Positions 34,215-44,478 are shown, counted from the first letter of the stretch. The stretch: 64,000 bases of DNA from Flavobacterium micromati (GCF_900129585.1 NZ_FQWF01000001.1:310001-374000); one strand, 5' to 3'. Translations and numbers: made by a program. The notes: generated by a model from the sequence alone, not told the origin.

Positions 34215-35696
34215 CTAGCTAAACTTCGCCATATATTGCTGTACAATTTTATCTGTATTTTCATTCCGCATTTTTTGTTCTAAATGAACAGGAGGCGCAG
34301 CTCGTTCCAAACAATTTTTCACGGCACAAGTCTCACACGTAACACCCACTACCTGTCTTTTTAATGCATTATTTTCGATGAACTTGAATTTCTTTTTCAT
34401 TCCTGGGGTAATCAAAATCCCAACTGAAATACTCCGGATGCAATTTATTTTGAACGGATCAGGAGTTGCTGATGAAAAAACTAAATATTCATTTTTACTA
34501 TTTTCATAACTGGAAATTTGCGCATCAAAAAAGTGATTTTTGTTCTGCTTCAATGATTGCTCAATTGTGCGAATAGAAACCCACCTGCGGCAATAATGCT
34601 CATTCATTTCATTAGCATGGGGTTCCTGCTGGTTCGTGATATGCAACTCCTTTTTCATCTGATAAGTATCCGTTCCTATTTGATGCGACAAACGAAGAAA
34701 AAAGAGATTTTTTAATTGAAAATCTTTTGGCAAAATATTAGTTAACCTTTGATAAAAAGATTCAGGCGAAACATTAAATCCGTTCATCAAAGCAATCATT
34801 TCCTGCGGTTTTGAATCTATCCTGGCTAGAAAAACATTCAATTGCTCGATCAGCTTTTGCCTTGGAATAAGCAAAGCGCCGGCAAAATAAGATGCGTAAA
34901 AATTATTTAGCACTTGGTCAAAATTATCAAACTTAATCCAACTAAACGTGTATAACCGTTCTGTAATTTTTAGGTAATTATAAGCTATTTCTTTAGCCAA
35001 AATAAACGCTTTTTGAGGTTGGTCAATTTCCTTGGAAAGCAATAATGTTTTACTTTTTGACACATAAATCGATCGCAAATCCCCCAGTTGTTCTTGTTCA
35101 GAAAACACTAACTCTTGTATCGTATATCCATATTCCTCAATTAAAATAGCTGTGAGTTCTTCAATGGTAATTTGGACATTCATATCGATGTGAAAAGCGG
35201 TTGAAAACTCCAGAACTTTTTGCTCTAAATCATCAAAATAGTTATTATGCGCTTCTTGATAAGAACGCAAAGACGCTAGAAAAAAGCTCTCTCTTGTCAA
35301 ATTATAATGCTGCGCAATCTCAATAATGGTACTGATAAACGCATTGACTTTGGCGGGAGCATTAGCAATAATATCAATTAGATCGTTTTCTTGTATACCA
35401 AAAATATCCAAAGGAATTTCTTTTAAAATACCCGATTTTAATATTTCTCCAATTGGCGCTAAGTTATTGTCCAGCTTTAAAGAGACCATATTATCATAAG
35501 AAACATCAAGTTTTTCAGATAGGAGAATAATTTTATCGGTTTTTGGATACTTTTTCCCTTTTTCAATTTCGTTCAAATACGATTTAGAAAGATCGGTAAT
35601 TTTGGCTAAGCCAAATAAAGACAAGTTTTTATTTGTACGGGCTTGCTTGAGTTTTAACCCAAAAATCAACTTAATATAATCCTTTTCTATGTTCAT
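34215..35696 (-). CDS. RamB/ScfR-like XRE-family transcriptional regulator
   Basis: 493 residues. Residues 8-64 are an XRE helix-turn-helix (LGLAKITDLSKSYLNEIEKGKKYPK region). The middle resembles the ImmA/IrrE domain but lacks HExxH (it reads LAKEIAYNYL), as in short-chain fatty-acyl regulators. The C-terminus has a Cys cluster (VTCETCAVKNCLERAAPP) typical of RamB/ScfR proteins. RamB controls acetate and glyoxylate genes in Actinobacteria. Here the gene is divergent from malate synthase and isocitrate lyase, so the same role is likely. The promoter is TTTG-N19-TATCTTTG only 5 bases before the ATG, implying a leaderless mRNA. Confidence 0.88.
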   Translation of the reverse strand: MNIEKDYIKLIFGLKLKQARTNKNLSLFGLAKITDLSKSYLNEIEKGKKYPKTDKIILLSEKLDVSYDNMVSLKLDNNLAPIGEILKSGILKEIPLDIFGIQENDLIDIIANAPAKVNAFISTIIEIAQHYNLTRESFFLASLRSYQEAHNNYFDDLEQKVLEFSTAFHIDMNVQITIEELTAILIEEYGYTIQELVFSEQEQLGDLRSIYVSKSKTLLLSKEIDQPQKAFILAKEIAYNYLKITERLYTFSWIKFDNFDQVLNNFYASYFAGALLIPRQKLIEQLNVFLARIDSKPQEMIALMNGFNVSPESFYQRLTNILPKDFQLKNLFFLRLSHQIGTDTYQMKKELHITNQQEPHANEMNEHYCRRWVSIRTIEQSLKQNKNHFFDAQISSYENSKNEYLVFSSATPDPFKINCIRSISVGILITPGMKKKFKFIENNALKRQVVGVTCETCAVKNCLERAAPPVHLEQKMRNENTDKIVQQYMAKFS

Positions 35697-35701
35697 AAAT
35701 C

Positions 35702-35732
35702 CAAAGATAGATTAAAAAATATTTACGTCAAA
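35702..35732 (-). promoter_or_regulatory. Promoter of RamB-like gene
   Basis: On the minus strand TTTG (35732-35729), a 19-base spacer, and TATCTTTG (35709-35702), an exact match to the Bacteroidota consensus. The ATG begins 5 bases beyond the -7 element. Confidence 0.8.
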
Positions 35733-35751
35733 AAAATTATTTTTCATTTTT

Positions 35752-35765
35752 AGCGTACGTTCGCT
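35752..35765. promoter_or_regulatory. Palindrome overlapping aceB -33 element (candidate operator)
   Basis: AGCGTACGTTCGCT is identical to its reverse complement at 12 of 14 positions. It lies midway between the two divergent promoters and its last base touches the -33 TTG of aceB. It is the most symmetrical and GC-rich word in the region, so a likely binding site for the RamB-like regulator (inference). Confidence 0.5.
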
Positions 35766-35794
35766 TGTTTTATAAAAAACTTTTTGTAGTATTG
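35765..35794 (+). promoter_or_regulatory. aceB promoter
   Basis: TTG (35765-35767), 19-base spacer, TAGTATTG (35787-35794), one mismatch from TAnnTTTG. Transcription would begin about 35 bases before the ATG at 35835. Confidence 0.6.
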
Positions 35795-35834
35795 CAGTGT
35801 TGAATAATTACATATTCCTATTAAAAGTTAAATA

Positions 35835-37460
35835 ATGTTAAATTTAAAAGTCAATACAATGAAATTTACAGAAGTATATACGCATAATATGTTAAATTTT
35901 TCAGGAGAAACCACCGAAAGATATCCCGAGATTTTAAATAACGAAGCGATGACTTTTTTGTCTTTCCTACATGAGAATTTTAACGAAAAAAGATTCGTCC
36001 TTTTAGAGAATCGAAAAACACAACAAGCATTATTTGACGCAGGCGCTTTGCCTACTTTTCCATTAGAAACAAAAAACATTAGAGAAAGCAGTTGGGAAGC
36101 GGCGAATACACCAGCTGATTTACTAGACCGACGTGTCGAAATAACTGGGCCAGTTGATAGAAAAATGGTCATCAATGCCTTGAATTCTGGAGCAAAAACT
36201 TTCATGGCCGATTTTGAAGATAGCACCTCTCCCACTTGGAGCAACTTAATGACGGGCCAGCAGAATCTGAAAGATGCAGTAAACAAAACCATCACACTAG
36301 AAGACGCGGTGAAAAATAAAAAATACAGTCTCAACAATCAAACAGCGGTGCTACTTGTGCGTCCGAGAGGACTGCATTTGTCTGAGAAGAACCTTTTAAT
36401 TAATGGCAAAGAAGCGTCAGGATCTCTTGTTGACTTTGGTTTGTATGCATTTCATAATTACAAAAAATTGATTAAGGACGGAACGGCTCCGTATTTTTAT
36501 ATTCCAAAACTAGAACATTATCTAGAAGCACGCTGGTGGAATGAAGTTTTTGAATTCACACAAGAATATTTGGGAGTGCCCAATGGAACTTTCAAAGCCA
36601 CTGTTTTAATTGAAACAATCACGGCTAGTTTTCAATTGGACGAAATCATTTATGAATTAAGAGATCATATCGTAGGACTAAATTGCGGACGATGGGATTA
36701 CATTTTTTCTTACATTAAAAAATTAAGAAAAAATCCAACATTCACTGTTCCAAACAGGGATCAGGTAACAATGACCTCACCATTCATGAGCGCTTATTCT
36801 CAACTAGTAATTCAAAGATGTCACAAGCGAAATATTCATGCAATTGGTGGCATGGCCGCTCAAATTCCGATTAAAAATAACGAAGAAGCTAACAAAATCG
36901 CTTTCGATAAAGTAATTACCGACAAAGAACGCGAGGTGAAAAATGGTCACGATGGCACTTGGGTCGCACATCCTGATTTAGTTTCAATTGCGATGACGGT
37001 ATTTGACAAACACATGCCAAACAAAAATCAAATTGACGTAAAAAGAGAAGACGTACACGTTACCGAAAGTGATTTGCTAGAAACCCCAAAAGGAACGATT
37101 ACAGAAGAAGGTGTTCGAAAAAATATCAGTATATCTGTTCTTTATATCGCTTCGTGGCTCAACGGACAAGGCGCAGCAGCACTACATAATTTGATGGAAG
37201 ATGCCGCCACTGCTGAGATTTCAAGATCACAATTATGGCAATGGCTCCAAAATACGGTGGTTTTAGATAATCAAAAAGTGCTCACTGAAAAGTACTATCA
37301 TCGCTTGGCCATGGAAGAATTTGAAAAAATTCGAAAGCTTGTTGGAGATGAAAATCATGAAAAACAAAAATACAGACTGGCGGAACAATTATTAGATATC
37401 CTTGTCGTGAACGACACTTTCATCGAATTCTTGACTTTACCTGGCTACAAATACATATAA
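35835..37460 (+). CDS. aceB: Malate synthase A
   Basis: Condenses glyoxylate with acetyl-CoA to malate, the second step of the glyoxylate shunt. 541 residues from this ATG, or 533 from an in-frame ATG at 35859; I cannot decide between them. The family is clear from [13 protein letters not shown], the acidic metal/substrate motif [31 protein letters not shown] and the C-terminal [20 protein letters not shown]. It is followed 46 bases later by isocitrate lyase, so aceB-aceA is an operon. The divergent RamB-like gene is the likely regulator. Confidence 0.97.
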   Translation: MLNLKVNTMKFTEVYTHNMLNFSGETTERYPEILNNEAMTFLSFLHENFNEKRFVLLENRKTQQALFDAGALPTFPLETKNIRESSWEAANTPADLLDRRVEITGPVDRKMVINALNSGAKTFMADFEDSTSPTWSNLMTGQQNLKDAVNKTITLEDAVKNKKYSLNNQTAVLLVRPRGLHLSEKNLLINGKEASGSLVDFGLYAFHNYKKLIKDGTAPYFYIPKLEHYLEARWWNEVFEFTQEYLGVPNGTFKATVLIETITASFQLDEIIYELRDHIVGLNCGRWDYIFSYIKKLRKNPTFTVPNRDQVTMTSPFMSAYSQLVIQRCHKRNIHAIGGMAAQIPIKNNEEANKIAFDKVITDKEREVKNGHDGTWVAHPDLVSIAMTVFDKHMPNKNQIDVKREDVHVTESDLLETPKGTITEEGVRKNISISVLYIASWLNGQGAAALHNLMEDAATAEISRSQLWQWLQNTVVLDNQKVLTEKYYHRLAMEEFEKIRKLVGDENHEKQKYRLAEQLLDILVVNDTFIEFLTLPGYKYI

Positions 37461-37506
37461 AAAATCAATTACAAAATCTATTTACAAACAACCAAAAAAA
37501 AGAAAA

Positions 37507-38787
37507 ATGAAAAGTACCGAAACAAGAATTCAAGAACTAGTGACCGACTGGATTACAAACCCAAGATGGAAAGGCATTGAGCGTCCTTACACTGCTGAAG
37601 AAGTGGTAAAATTGCAAGGTTCGTATCAAATTGAACATAGTGTCGCCCGAATTGGAGCAAATACTTTATGGAACAAGCTAAATTCTCAGGATTTTGTGGC
37701 TGGACTTGGCGCGCTTACTGGAAATCAAGCAATTCAAGAAGTCGAAGCAGGATTAGACGCTATCTATTTAAGCGGATGGCAAGTTGCGGCCGATGCCAAT
37801 GTTGCTGGAGAAATGTATCCTGATCAATCCCTTTATCCAGCTAATAGCGTTCCACTAGTAGTGAAACGAATCAATAATGCACTGTTGCGCGCTGACCAAA
37901 TACAAGTAGTAAACGGAACTACAGACAAAAAAGATTATCTAGTTCCTATTGTTGCAGATGCCGAAGCTGGTTTTGGTGGAAACCTAAACGCTTTTGAATT
38001 AATGAAAGCGATGATTGAGGCCGGAGCTGCAGGAGTACATTTTGAAGACCAATTGAGTTCTGCTAAAAAATGCGGACACTTAGGTGGGAAAGTATTAGTT
38101 CCTACTCAAGAAGCGATCAATAAATTGATCGCAGCACGATTGGCAGCCGATGTAATGGGCACTCCAACAATTGTTGTAGCCCGCACAGATGCTGATGCAG
38201 CTAATTTATTAACAAGTGATATTGACACAAGAGATGCTAAATTCATCACGGGAGAAAAAACGGGAGAAGGCTTTTTCTATGTAAATTGCGGTATAGAACA
38301 AGGAATTGACAGAGGATTGAGTTATGCGCCGTATGCCGATTTGATTTGGATGGAAACCAGCAATCCTGATTTGGATTACGCAAGACAATTTGCAGAAGGA
38401 ATTCACGCAAAATTCCCAGGAAAAATGTTGGCTTACAACTGCTCACCTTCTTTCAACTGGGCTGCCAAATTATCAGTTGCACAAATGGAAACGTTCAGAG
38501 AGGACCTTGCTGCGATGGGTTATAAATTCCAATTTATCACATTAGCTGGATTCCACGCTTTAAATACAAGTATGTTTGAATTGTCAAAAGCGTACAAAGA
38601 AAGAGGAATGGCCGGTTATTCTGAATTGCAAGAAAGAGAATTTGCTTTACAACAACACGGTTTTAAAGCAGTTAAACATCAGGGTTTTGTAGGCACTTCG
38701 TACTTTGATGCGGTTCAAAATACCGTAACAATTGGAAAATCATCTACAACTGCTATGAAAAATTCCACCGAGGTAGCGCAATTTTAA
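37507..38787 (+). CDS. aceA: Isocitrate lyase
   Basis: Splits isocitrate into succinate and glyoxylate. The length of 426 residues is typical. The signature KKCGH at 187-191 contains the catalytic Cys189. [10 protein letters not shown] supplies the metal-binding acid residues, and [13 protein letters not shown] and [11 protein letters not shown] follow. Together with malate synthase it allows growth on acetate or fatty acids. It ends at a strong terminator. Confidence 0.98.
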   Translation: MKSTETRIQELVTDWITNPRWKGIERPYTAEEVVKLQGSYQIEHSVARIGANTLWNKLNSQDFVAGLGALTGNQAIQEVEAGLDAIYLSGWQVAADANVAGEMYPDQSLYPANSVPLVVKRINNALLRADQIQVVNGTTDKKDYLVPIVADAEAGFGGNLNAFELMKAMIEAGAAGVHFEDQLSSAKKCGHLGGKVLVPTQEAINKLIAARLAADVMGTPTIVVARTDADAANLLTSDIDTRDAKFITGEKTGEGFFYVNCGIEQGIDRGLSYAPYADLIWMETSNPDLDYARQFAEGIHAKFPGKMLAYNCSPSFNWAAKLSVAQMETFREDLAAMGYKFQFITLAGFHALNTSMFELSKAYKERGMAGYSELQEREFALQQHGFKAVKHQGFVGTSYFDAVQNTVTIGKSSTTAMKNSTEVAQF

Positions 38788-38810
38788 AAAAAATAACTTT
38801 TATAAAAAAA

Positions 38811-38834
38811 ACACGATTTCATCTGAAATCGTGT
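38811..38834. terminator. Bidirectional terminator between aceA and BNR gene
   Basis: Perfect ten-base stem ACACGATTTC / GAAATCGTGT, four-base loop ATCT, with A-run before and T-run after. It serves both the aceBA operon and the convergent gene ending at 38861. Confidence 0.9.
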
Positions 38835-38860
38835 TTTTTATTTTAGAGTATAGCAAATAT

Positions 38861-41698
38861 TTATTTCGGTTCGATAATTTCAAGATCAGTTACCACCTTA
38901 TCTTTTCCTTTTTGAATGCTCACTGTATTTAATGATACTGGAAGGTAATATTTTCCGTTTTTAGCTTCTTCTAATTTTAATTTTTTATCTCTACTTTTTA
39001 ATCTTTCCGCCACTTCTTTTGTAATCGAAAGGTCATACACTTGTTTGTTTAGCCCTTTTATCGCTTGTACTTTTTGGGAGAAAATAACTTCTTTGAGACT
39101 GTTTTCTATTTGTAGAATCAATTCTGTATTAGCATTTGAATAAAACCAAATTTCAGTTTCTGGAACTGATGCTTTTGCCCATGAACTCCAGCTGTTTCCC
39201 CAATCTTTCGATTTCTTTATTTGATTTATTTTAAAAACATGAAGGCTTTCCGCCATGATTTTATCATTCAATTGTTGCACTTGATCTAAATTGACTTTAT
39301 AAATAGAACGCCCATGCGTTCCCACCACCAAGTCTTTCGCTTTCTTTTGAATCACTAAATCGTGAACGGCTACATTTGGAATTCCGCTAGAAAAATCATC
39401 CCAACTCATTCCTTTGTTTAACGAAACATACAAACCATTGTCCGTTCCTAAATATAAAATATTCTCATTTACATTATCTTCAACAATTACATTAACTGGA
39501 CTTGCCGACACATTACTGGCTATACTTTTCCAAGTTTGTCCAAAATCATCTGACACATACACATGACTAGTGAAATCATCATTTCGATAGCCGTTTAATG
39601 TCGCATATACCCGTTCTTTTTTATGAGTCGACGCCACCACTCTAGAAACCCATAAACTTTGAGGTAAATTCTCAGAAATTTTATTCCATGTTGTGCCACC
39701 ATCTTTAGAAACATGAATCAATCCATCATCACTCCCTGTGTACAGTAAACCAAACTGCAATTGACTTTCACTTACCGTAGCAATAGTTCCAAAAGCAACA
39801 TTTCCCTGCTTAGTTCCATATGTTAAATCTGGCGAAATAGCAGTCCACGTTTGCCCTTGATTCATCGAACGATGCAAGAAATTAGATCCCATATACAAAA
39901 TGTCTTGATTGTGCGAAGACAGTAAAATAGGTGTTTGCCAATTGAATCTAAACGGTTTTTCGTCTTTTTTTGGCTTTGGCGAAATGTATTCTCGTTTATT
40001 AGTAGTGCGATCTATTCGATAATAATTTCCAAATTGAAATCCTGTAAAAACAATGTTGGGATTTCGCTTGTCTATTTGAGTTTGCATTCCGTCACCACCC
40101 ATCAAATTTTCATACGGGTATTTACCATTTTGAAGCCACTCAGATGAAAATTTATAATTACTTGGACCAACCCAAACACCATTATCTTGCATTCCACCGT
40201 AGATATTGTAGGGTTCTTGCTCATCAACATTCACTGCATAAAACTGACTCACGCTATGCGAGTTACCCTTAAACCAATGCGCTCCGTCATCATAAGAAAT
40301 ATTCAAACCGCCATCATTTCCATTGATCAAGTGTCCCGCCTTGTTTGGATTAACCCAAACAATATGATGATCAGAGTGCACGTTTTGTTCGCTTATGGAT
40401 GTAAATGTTTTTCCGCCATCATTTGATTTTATAATGGGAACTCCCGACATATATATTTTGTTGGCATCGTTAGGATCTACCGAAATAGCACTGAAATAAT
40501 ATCCGTACGAATAAAAGAAATCGTCAATAAAACCTTGGTGCGTTTTAGTCCAGTTTGCTCCTCCATCAACTGATTTATAGACTTCGGCTCCTATCACTTC
40601 GGCATCTGCAAGACTGTTTACGGCTTCCAAAATTACCTTAGCGGCCTCATCTGGATTTAGATATCCATTTTGAACCCAGTGTTTGATATTTTCAGCTCTG
40701 TATTTTTCGGTTAGACCATAATTTTTTAAAATCGAATTCACACTTTTATTTGGTAGTTTCAAGAATTCGTCGCCAGGCACTGCAAAAGCAGCAGTTAATG
40801 AATTACTTTTTTTTGTATCCAATGGTCGCTTGAATTGATTGTCTAAAACGGCATAAACGGTAGTATCGTCAAACACCGCTAAACCAATACGTCCAACTCC
40901 TTCGCCACTAGGAAATCCGCTTTCAGCGATTGAAAAAAGTTTCCAAGTTACGCCTGCATCTTCACTTTTATAAATTCCTGATGTGGCACCGCTTCCTATA
41001 AAATCCCAAGCTTTTCTATCTTTTTTCCAAGAAGCCGCAAATTGAATATTAAAGTTTTTTGGCGACACAGCCACATCAATAATACCAGTTTCATTATCTA
41101 TAAACAATGTTTTATTCCAAGTTTTACCTCCATCAGTTGTTTTGAAAATTCCTCGTTCTTCATTTTTCGAATACAAATGGCCAACTGCCCCAACAACAAC
41201 TTCATCTGGATTAGCGGGATTAATCAATATTCTACTAATGTGATGACTGTCGTGCAATCCCATATTTTGCCACGTTTTCCCTTTATCTTCTGATTTTAGG
41301 ATTCCAATTCCCGCATACGAAGATCGAGACGAATTGACCTCTCCAGTTCCTACCCAAATGGTTCCTCGTTTCCAGTCTACCGCAATGTCACCTACATTCT
41401 GCGTAGGCGCCGCATCCATAACGGGCGAAAAACTCATTCCATTATTATTAGTGTACCAAAGTCCTCCCGAGCCATATCCTACATAAAACTCAGTTGGATT
41501 TTCGGGATTAACATCTATATCAACTACTCGACCACTCATCACGGTTGGTCCTACATTATCAAAAGTAACATTCTGAAAAAGTGATTGGTTTTCCATTTGT
41601 TTTTTGGCTTCCAAGCCACGCTGAATTTCCTCAGACGAAACTTGTCCGTGAAAGACGCTTTGAATAATTAAAAACGAGAATAGTATTATTTTTTTCAT
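38861..41698 (-). CDS. Large exported BNR/sortilin-like beta-propeller protein
   Basis: About 945 residues. I start at ATG 41698 (MKKIILFSFLIIQSVFHGQ, a signal peptide); the longer frame adds 17 unrelated residues. Many BNR/Asp-box-like repeats occur (SEDKGKTWQNMGLHD, TTDGGKTWNKTLF, SEDAGVTWKLF, SVDGGANWTKTH, SNDGGKTFTSI, YDDGAHWFKG, SMNQGQTWTAI, SKDGGTTWNKI, SDDFGQTWKSI), giving one or two large propellers of the VPS10/YCF48 type. Such Bacteroidota proteins are annotated as glycosyl hydrolases, but no catalytic residues can be assigned here. It is probably periplasmic or outer-surface. Confidence 0.9.
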   Translation of the reverse strand: MKKIILFSFLIIQSVFHGQVSSEEIQRGLEAKKQMENQSLFQNVTFDNVGPTVMSGRVVDIDVNPENPTEFYVGYGSGGLWYTNNNGMSFSPVMDAAPTQNVGDIAVDWKRGTIWVGTGEVNSSRSSYAGIGILKSEDKGKTWQNMGLHDSHHISRILINPANPDEVVVGAVGHLYSKNEERGIFKTTDGGKTWNKTLFIDNETGIIDVAVSPKNFNIQFAASWKKDRKAWDFIGSGATSGIYKSEDAGVTWKLFSIAESGFPSGEGVGRIGLAVFDDTTVYAVLDNQFKRPLDTKKSNSLTAAFAVPGDEFLKLPNKSVNSILKNYGLTEKYRAENIKHWVQNGYLNPDEAAKVILEAVNSLADAEVIGAEVYKSVDGGANWTKTHQGFIDDFFYSYGYYFSAISVDPNDANKIYMSGVPIIKSNDGGKTFTSISEQNVHSDHHIVWVNPNKAGHLINGNDGGLNISYDDGAHWFKGNSHSVSQFYAVNVDEQEPYNIYGGMQDNGVWVGPSNYKFSSEWLQNGKYPYENLMGGDGMQTQIDKRNPNIVFTGFQFGNYYRIDRTTNKREYISPKPKKDEKPFRFNWQTPILLSSHNQDILYMGSNFLHRSMNQGQTWTAISPDLTYGTKQGNVAFGTIATVSESQLQFGLLYTGSDDGLIHVSKDGGTTWNKISENLPQSLWVSRVVASTHKKERVYATLNGYRNDDFTSHVYVSDDFGQTWKSIASNVSASPVNVIVEDNVNENILYLGTDNGLYVSLNKGMSWDDFSSGIPNVAVHDLVIQKKAKDLVVGTHGRSIYKVNLDQVQQLNDKIMAESLHVFKINQIKKSKDWGNSWSSWAKASVPETEIWFYSNANTELILQIENSLKEVIFSQKVQAIKGLNKQVYDLSITKEVAERLKSRDKKLKLEEAKNGKYYLPVSLNTVSIQKGKDKVVTDLEIIEPK

Positions 41699-41876
41699 TT
41701 GTAGATAATATTTGTTTTTTATTGGAATATGGAATTCGCATATCTTCATAGGTGTTTGCGACCAAATCTAGGTCATGCTAATTTCATGAAATGTAATTTG
41801 AGGTGGAAAATTAATAATAAAAATAGATACTTTAAAATTTTATATAGTAATTAACATCCGTTTCTCTCAAAGTTAC

Positions 41877-41884
41877 TATTTTTG
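41877..41884 (+). promoter_or_regulatory. -7 element upstream of aminopeptidase P
   Basis: TATTTTTG matches TAnnTTTG and lies 104 bases before the ATG at 41989. No -33 TTG at the standard distance, so tentative. Confidence 0.35.
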
Positions 41885-41988
41885 AATATTCAATACCGAA
41901 ACACTGAATTGCGATCAATTATTTGTTGTTTCAACGAAAACAGCTTGTTCAAATTGCATTTTACACCTAAAAAAACAATACGCGACAA

Positions 41989-43281
41989 ATGAAATACCAC
42001 CAAATTAAACGAGATTTATTTATAAAAAACAGAGAAAAGTTTATGGCCCAAATGAAGCCAAAAAGCGTTGCTGTTTTTAATTCCAACGATGTTTATCCCA
42101 TTTCGGCAGACAGCACTTTACCATTTGCGCAGCATCGTGACATCCTTTATTTAAGTGGTGTTGATCAAGAAGAAAGTATATTATTGCTTTTTCCAGATGC
42201 ACCTTATGAACATCAAAGAGAAATGTTATTCTTGAAAGAAACTAGCAAACACATCGCCATTTGGGAGGGGGAAAAATTGACCAAAGAACGCGCTTTTGAA
42301 GTAACTGGAATTAGAACTGTTTACTGGTTGCAAGATTTCGAAAAAGTTTTATTCGAAATGATGACGCATTCTGAAACGATTTACATCAACACAAATGAGC
42401 ATTATCGTGCGACAGTAGAAACTGAGACGCGTGAGGCTCGTTTTGTAAAATGGTGGAAAGATAAATATCCAGCACATGCTGTTGCCAAAAGTAATCCTAT
42501 TTTGCAACGTCTTCGATCTGTAAAAGAAACCGAAGAATTGGATTTAATCCAAAAAGCGTGTAACATCACGGAACTTGGCTTTAGAAGACTTCTATCTTTC
42601 GTGAAGCCCAATGTCACTGAATATGAAATTGAAGCAGAGTTGATTCACGAATTTATTCGCAACCGTTCTAGAGGTTTTGCATACACCCCAATTATTGCAT
42701 CTGGAAACAATGCTAATGTGTTGCACTACATTGAAAATAACCAACAATGCAAAGCGGGGGATTTAATTCTATTAGATGTTGCGGCTGAATATGCAAATTA
42801 TTCGAGTGATATGTCGCGAACAATTCCCGTTTCAGGAACTTTTACTAAAAGACAAAAAGAAGTTTATAATGCTGTTTTGCGTGTCAAAAATGAAGCTACA
42901 AAAATGCTGACAACTGGAACGCTCTGGAAGCAATACCATATTGAAGTTGGGAAAATAATGACTTCTGAACTACTTGGTTTGGGTCTTATTGATAAAGCTG
43001 ATGTACAGAACGAAAATCCAGATTGGCCTGCTTACAAAAAATATTTCATGCACGGAACGTCCCACCACATGGGACTTGATACGCACGATTATGGAATCCT
43101 CACCGAACCAATGAAAGCCAATATGGTGTTTACCGTAGAACCTGGGATTTATATTCCTGCGGAAGGTTTTGGGATTCGTCTTGAGGATAATATTATCGTT
43201 CAAGAAAGTGGCGAACCTTTTAACATGATGCGCAACATTCCTATTGAAGTAGCCGAAATTGAAGAATTAATGAACGCATAA
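41989..43281 (+). CDS. pepP: Xaa-Pro aminopeptidase (M24B)
   Basis: Removes an N-terminal residue preceding proline, using a dinuclear metal centre. 430 residues: an N-terminal creatinase-like domain, then the pita-bread fold. Metal ligands are visible at Asp263 (LLDVAAEYANY), Asp274 (SSDMSRTIP), the His cluster HGTSHHMG (355-362), Glu384 (VEPGIYIP) and Glu399 (IRLEDN). No signal peptide, so cytoplasmic. It is monocistronic with its own terminator. Confidence 0.96.
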   Translation: MKYHQIKRDLFIKNREKFMAQMKPKSVAVFNSNDVYPISADSTLPFAQHRDILYLSGVDQEESILLLFPDAPYEHQREMLFLKETSKHIAIWEGEKLTKERAFEVTGIRTVYWLQDFEKVLFEMMTHSETIYINTNEHYRATVETETREARFVKWWKDKYPAHAVAKSNPILQRLRSVKETEELDLIQKACNITELGFRRLLSFVKPNVTEYEIEAELIHEFIRNRSRGFAYTPIIASGNNANVLHYIENNQQCKAGDLILLDVAAEYANYSSDMSRTIPVSGTFTKRQKEVYNAVLRVKNEATKMLTTGTLWKQYHIEVGKIMTSELLGLGLIDKADVQNENPDWPAYKKYFMHGTSHHMGLDTHDYGILTEPMKANMVFTVEPGIYIPAEGFGIRLEDNIIVQESGEPFNMMRNIPIEVAEIEELMNA

Positions 43282-43303
43282 TACTTTTCAACCTAACAAA
43301 TAC

Positions 43304-43327
43304 ACAGTCTAGAGCAATCTAGGCTGT
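43304..43327 (+). terminator. Terminator of pepP
   Basis: Stem ACAGTCTAGA / TCTAGGCTGT (one G-T pair) with loop GCAA, followed by nine Ts, 23 bases after the stop. Confidence 0.88.
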
Positions 43328-43361
43328 TTTTTTTTGGAGCAGAAAGTACGCTTTTCAAAAC

Positions 43362-43450
43362 AGCGTTCCCTCCTGCTGTTCGTTATATCTCTTGTTCCGT
43401 TACCACTCCACAAGAGGATAGCACTGCCATCAGGGCTGTACACAACGTCC
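43362..43450. repeat. GC-rich hairpin repeat (REP/MITE-like candidate)
   Basis: A perfect seven-base stem CTCTTGT / ACAAGAG (43389-43395 and 43410-43416) is extended outward by TAT/ATA and CCCT/AGGG. The result is an ~70-base imperfect hairpin. Base composition differs sharply from flanking DNA. It resembles short interspersed intergenic repeats I associate with Flavobacterium genomes, but only one copy lies in this window. Confidence 0.5.
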
Positions 43451-43642
43451 ATTTTTCAAAAGAACTAAAAATATTAAATCGATTAAAAAACAGTAACTTT
43501 ATAATCAATTACTACACTTATTTAATAAACATTTCAATGGTCATAAATCAATTAAAACCATTATTGAATTAAGAAAAATTAAGTGTAGCGTCAATGAACT
43601 TAAAGGTAAAAAAAATCGAACAAAACTTAAAACATAAAAATC

Positions 43643-44443
43643 ATGCGAGCACACGAAATAGATTACCACATATTTGGCGAGGAAATGCAATATGTAGAAA
43701 TAGAATTAGACCCACAGGAAATTGTAATTGCTGAAGCAGGGAGTTTTATGATGATGGACAATAACATCCAAATGGAAACTATTTTTGGGGATGGATCTGG
43801 ACAGGAAAACGGACTTTTTGGAAAACTGTTAAGCGCTGGAAAACGAGTGCTGACTGGAGAAAGTTTATTCATGACCGCGTTCATTAATCAAAATAATACT
43901 AAAAGCAAAGTCTCGTTTGCCGCACCATATCCCGGAAAAATTATTCCAATTGATTTAACGCAATTCGCAGGAAAATTCGTTTGCCAAAAAGATTCTTTTC
44001 TCTGCGCTGCCAAAGGCGTTTCCGTGGGAATTGAATTCTCCAAGAAACTCGGTCGTGGCTTATTTGGTGGTGAAGGTTTCATCATGCAAAAAATTGAGGG
44101 TGACGGCATGGCGTTTGTACATACCGGAGGAACCTTGGCAATAAAAGAATTAGCTGCAGGCCAAATCCTAAAAGTAGATACCGGCTGTATTGTAGGTTTT
44201 ACTAAAGATGTCGATTATGACATTGAGTTCATTGGCGGAATCAAGAATTCTATTTTTGGTGGCGAAGGATTATTTTACGCGACACTTCGCGGACCAGGAA
44301 CGGTTTATATTCAATCCTTGCCGTTCAGCCGACTCGCTGATAGAATTATCGCATCGGCACCAAGAGCGGGCGGAAACAGCAGAGATGAAGGAAGTTTACT
44401 CGGCGGATTAGGAAGCATACTTGGCGGCGATAGAAAGTTTTAA
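43643..44443 (+). CDS. TIGR00266 / AIM24-family protein
   Basis: 266 residues of the AIM24-like beta-fold (TIGR00266). The family is seen in MQYVEIELDPQEIVIAEAG, SFMMMDNNIQM, GEGFIMQKIEGDG, VDTGCIVGF, GGEGLFYATLRGPG and the Gly-rich C-terminus GGLGSILGG. There is no signal or membrane segment. The role of the bacterial family is unclear; mitochondrial AIM24 affects inner-membrane organisation. It stands alone between the structured repeat and the AbiH gene. Confidence 0.92.
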   Translation: MRAHEIDYHIFGEEMQYVEIELDPQEIVIAEAGSFMMMDNNIQMETIFGDGSGQENGLFGKLLSAGKRVLTGESLFMTAFINQNNTKSKVSFAAPYPGKIIPIDLTQFAGKFVCQKDSFLCAAKGVSVGIEFSKKLGRGLFGGEGFIMQKIEGDGMAFVHTGGTLAIKELAAGQILKVDTGCIVGFTKDVDYDIEFIGGIKNSIFGGEGLFYATLRGPGTVYIQSLPFSRLADRIIASAPRAGGNSRDEGSLLGGLGSILGGDRKF

Positions 44444-44478
44444 GTTATTCTAACGGCTTTCAATAAAGGGAGCCGCTT

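Larger units (their letters stand above)
43282..43642. other. 361-base intergenic region with terminator and structured repeat
   Basis: Holds the pepP terminator (43304-43327) and a GC-rich imperfect hairpin repeat (43362-43450). These are followed by ~190 bases of AT-rich sequence leading to the AIM24-family gene. No small gene is apparent. Confidence 0.6.
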
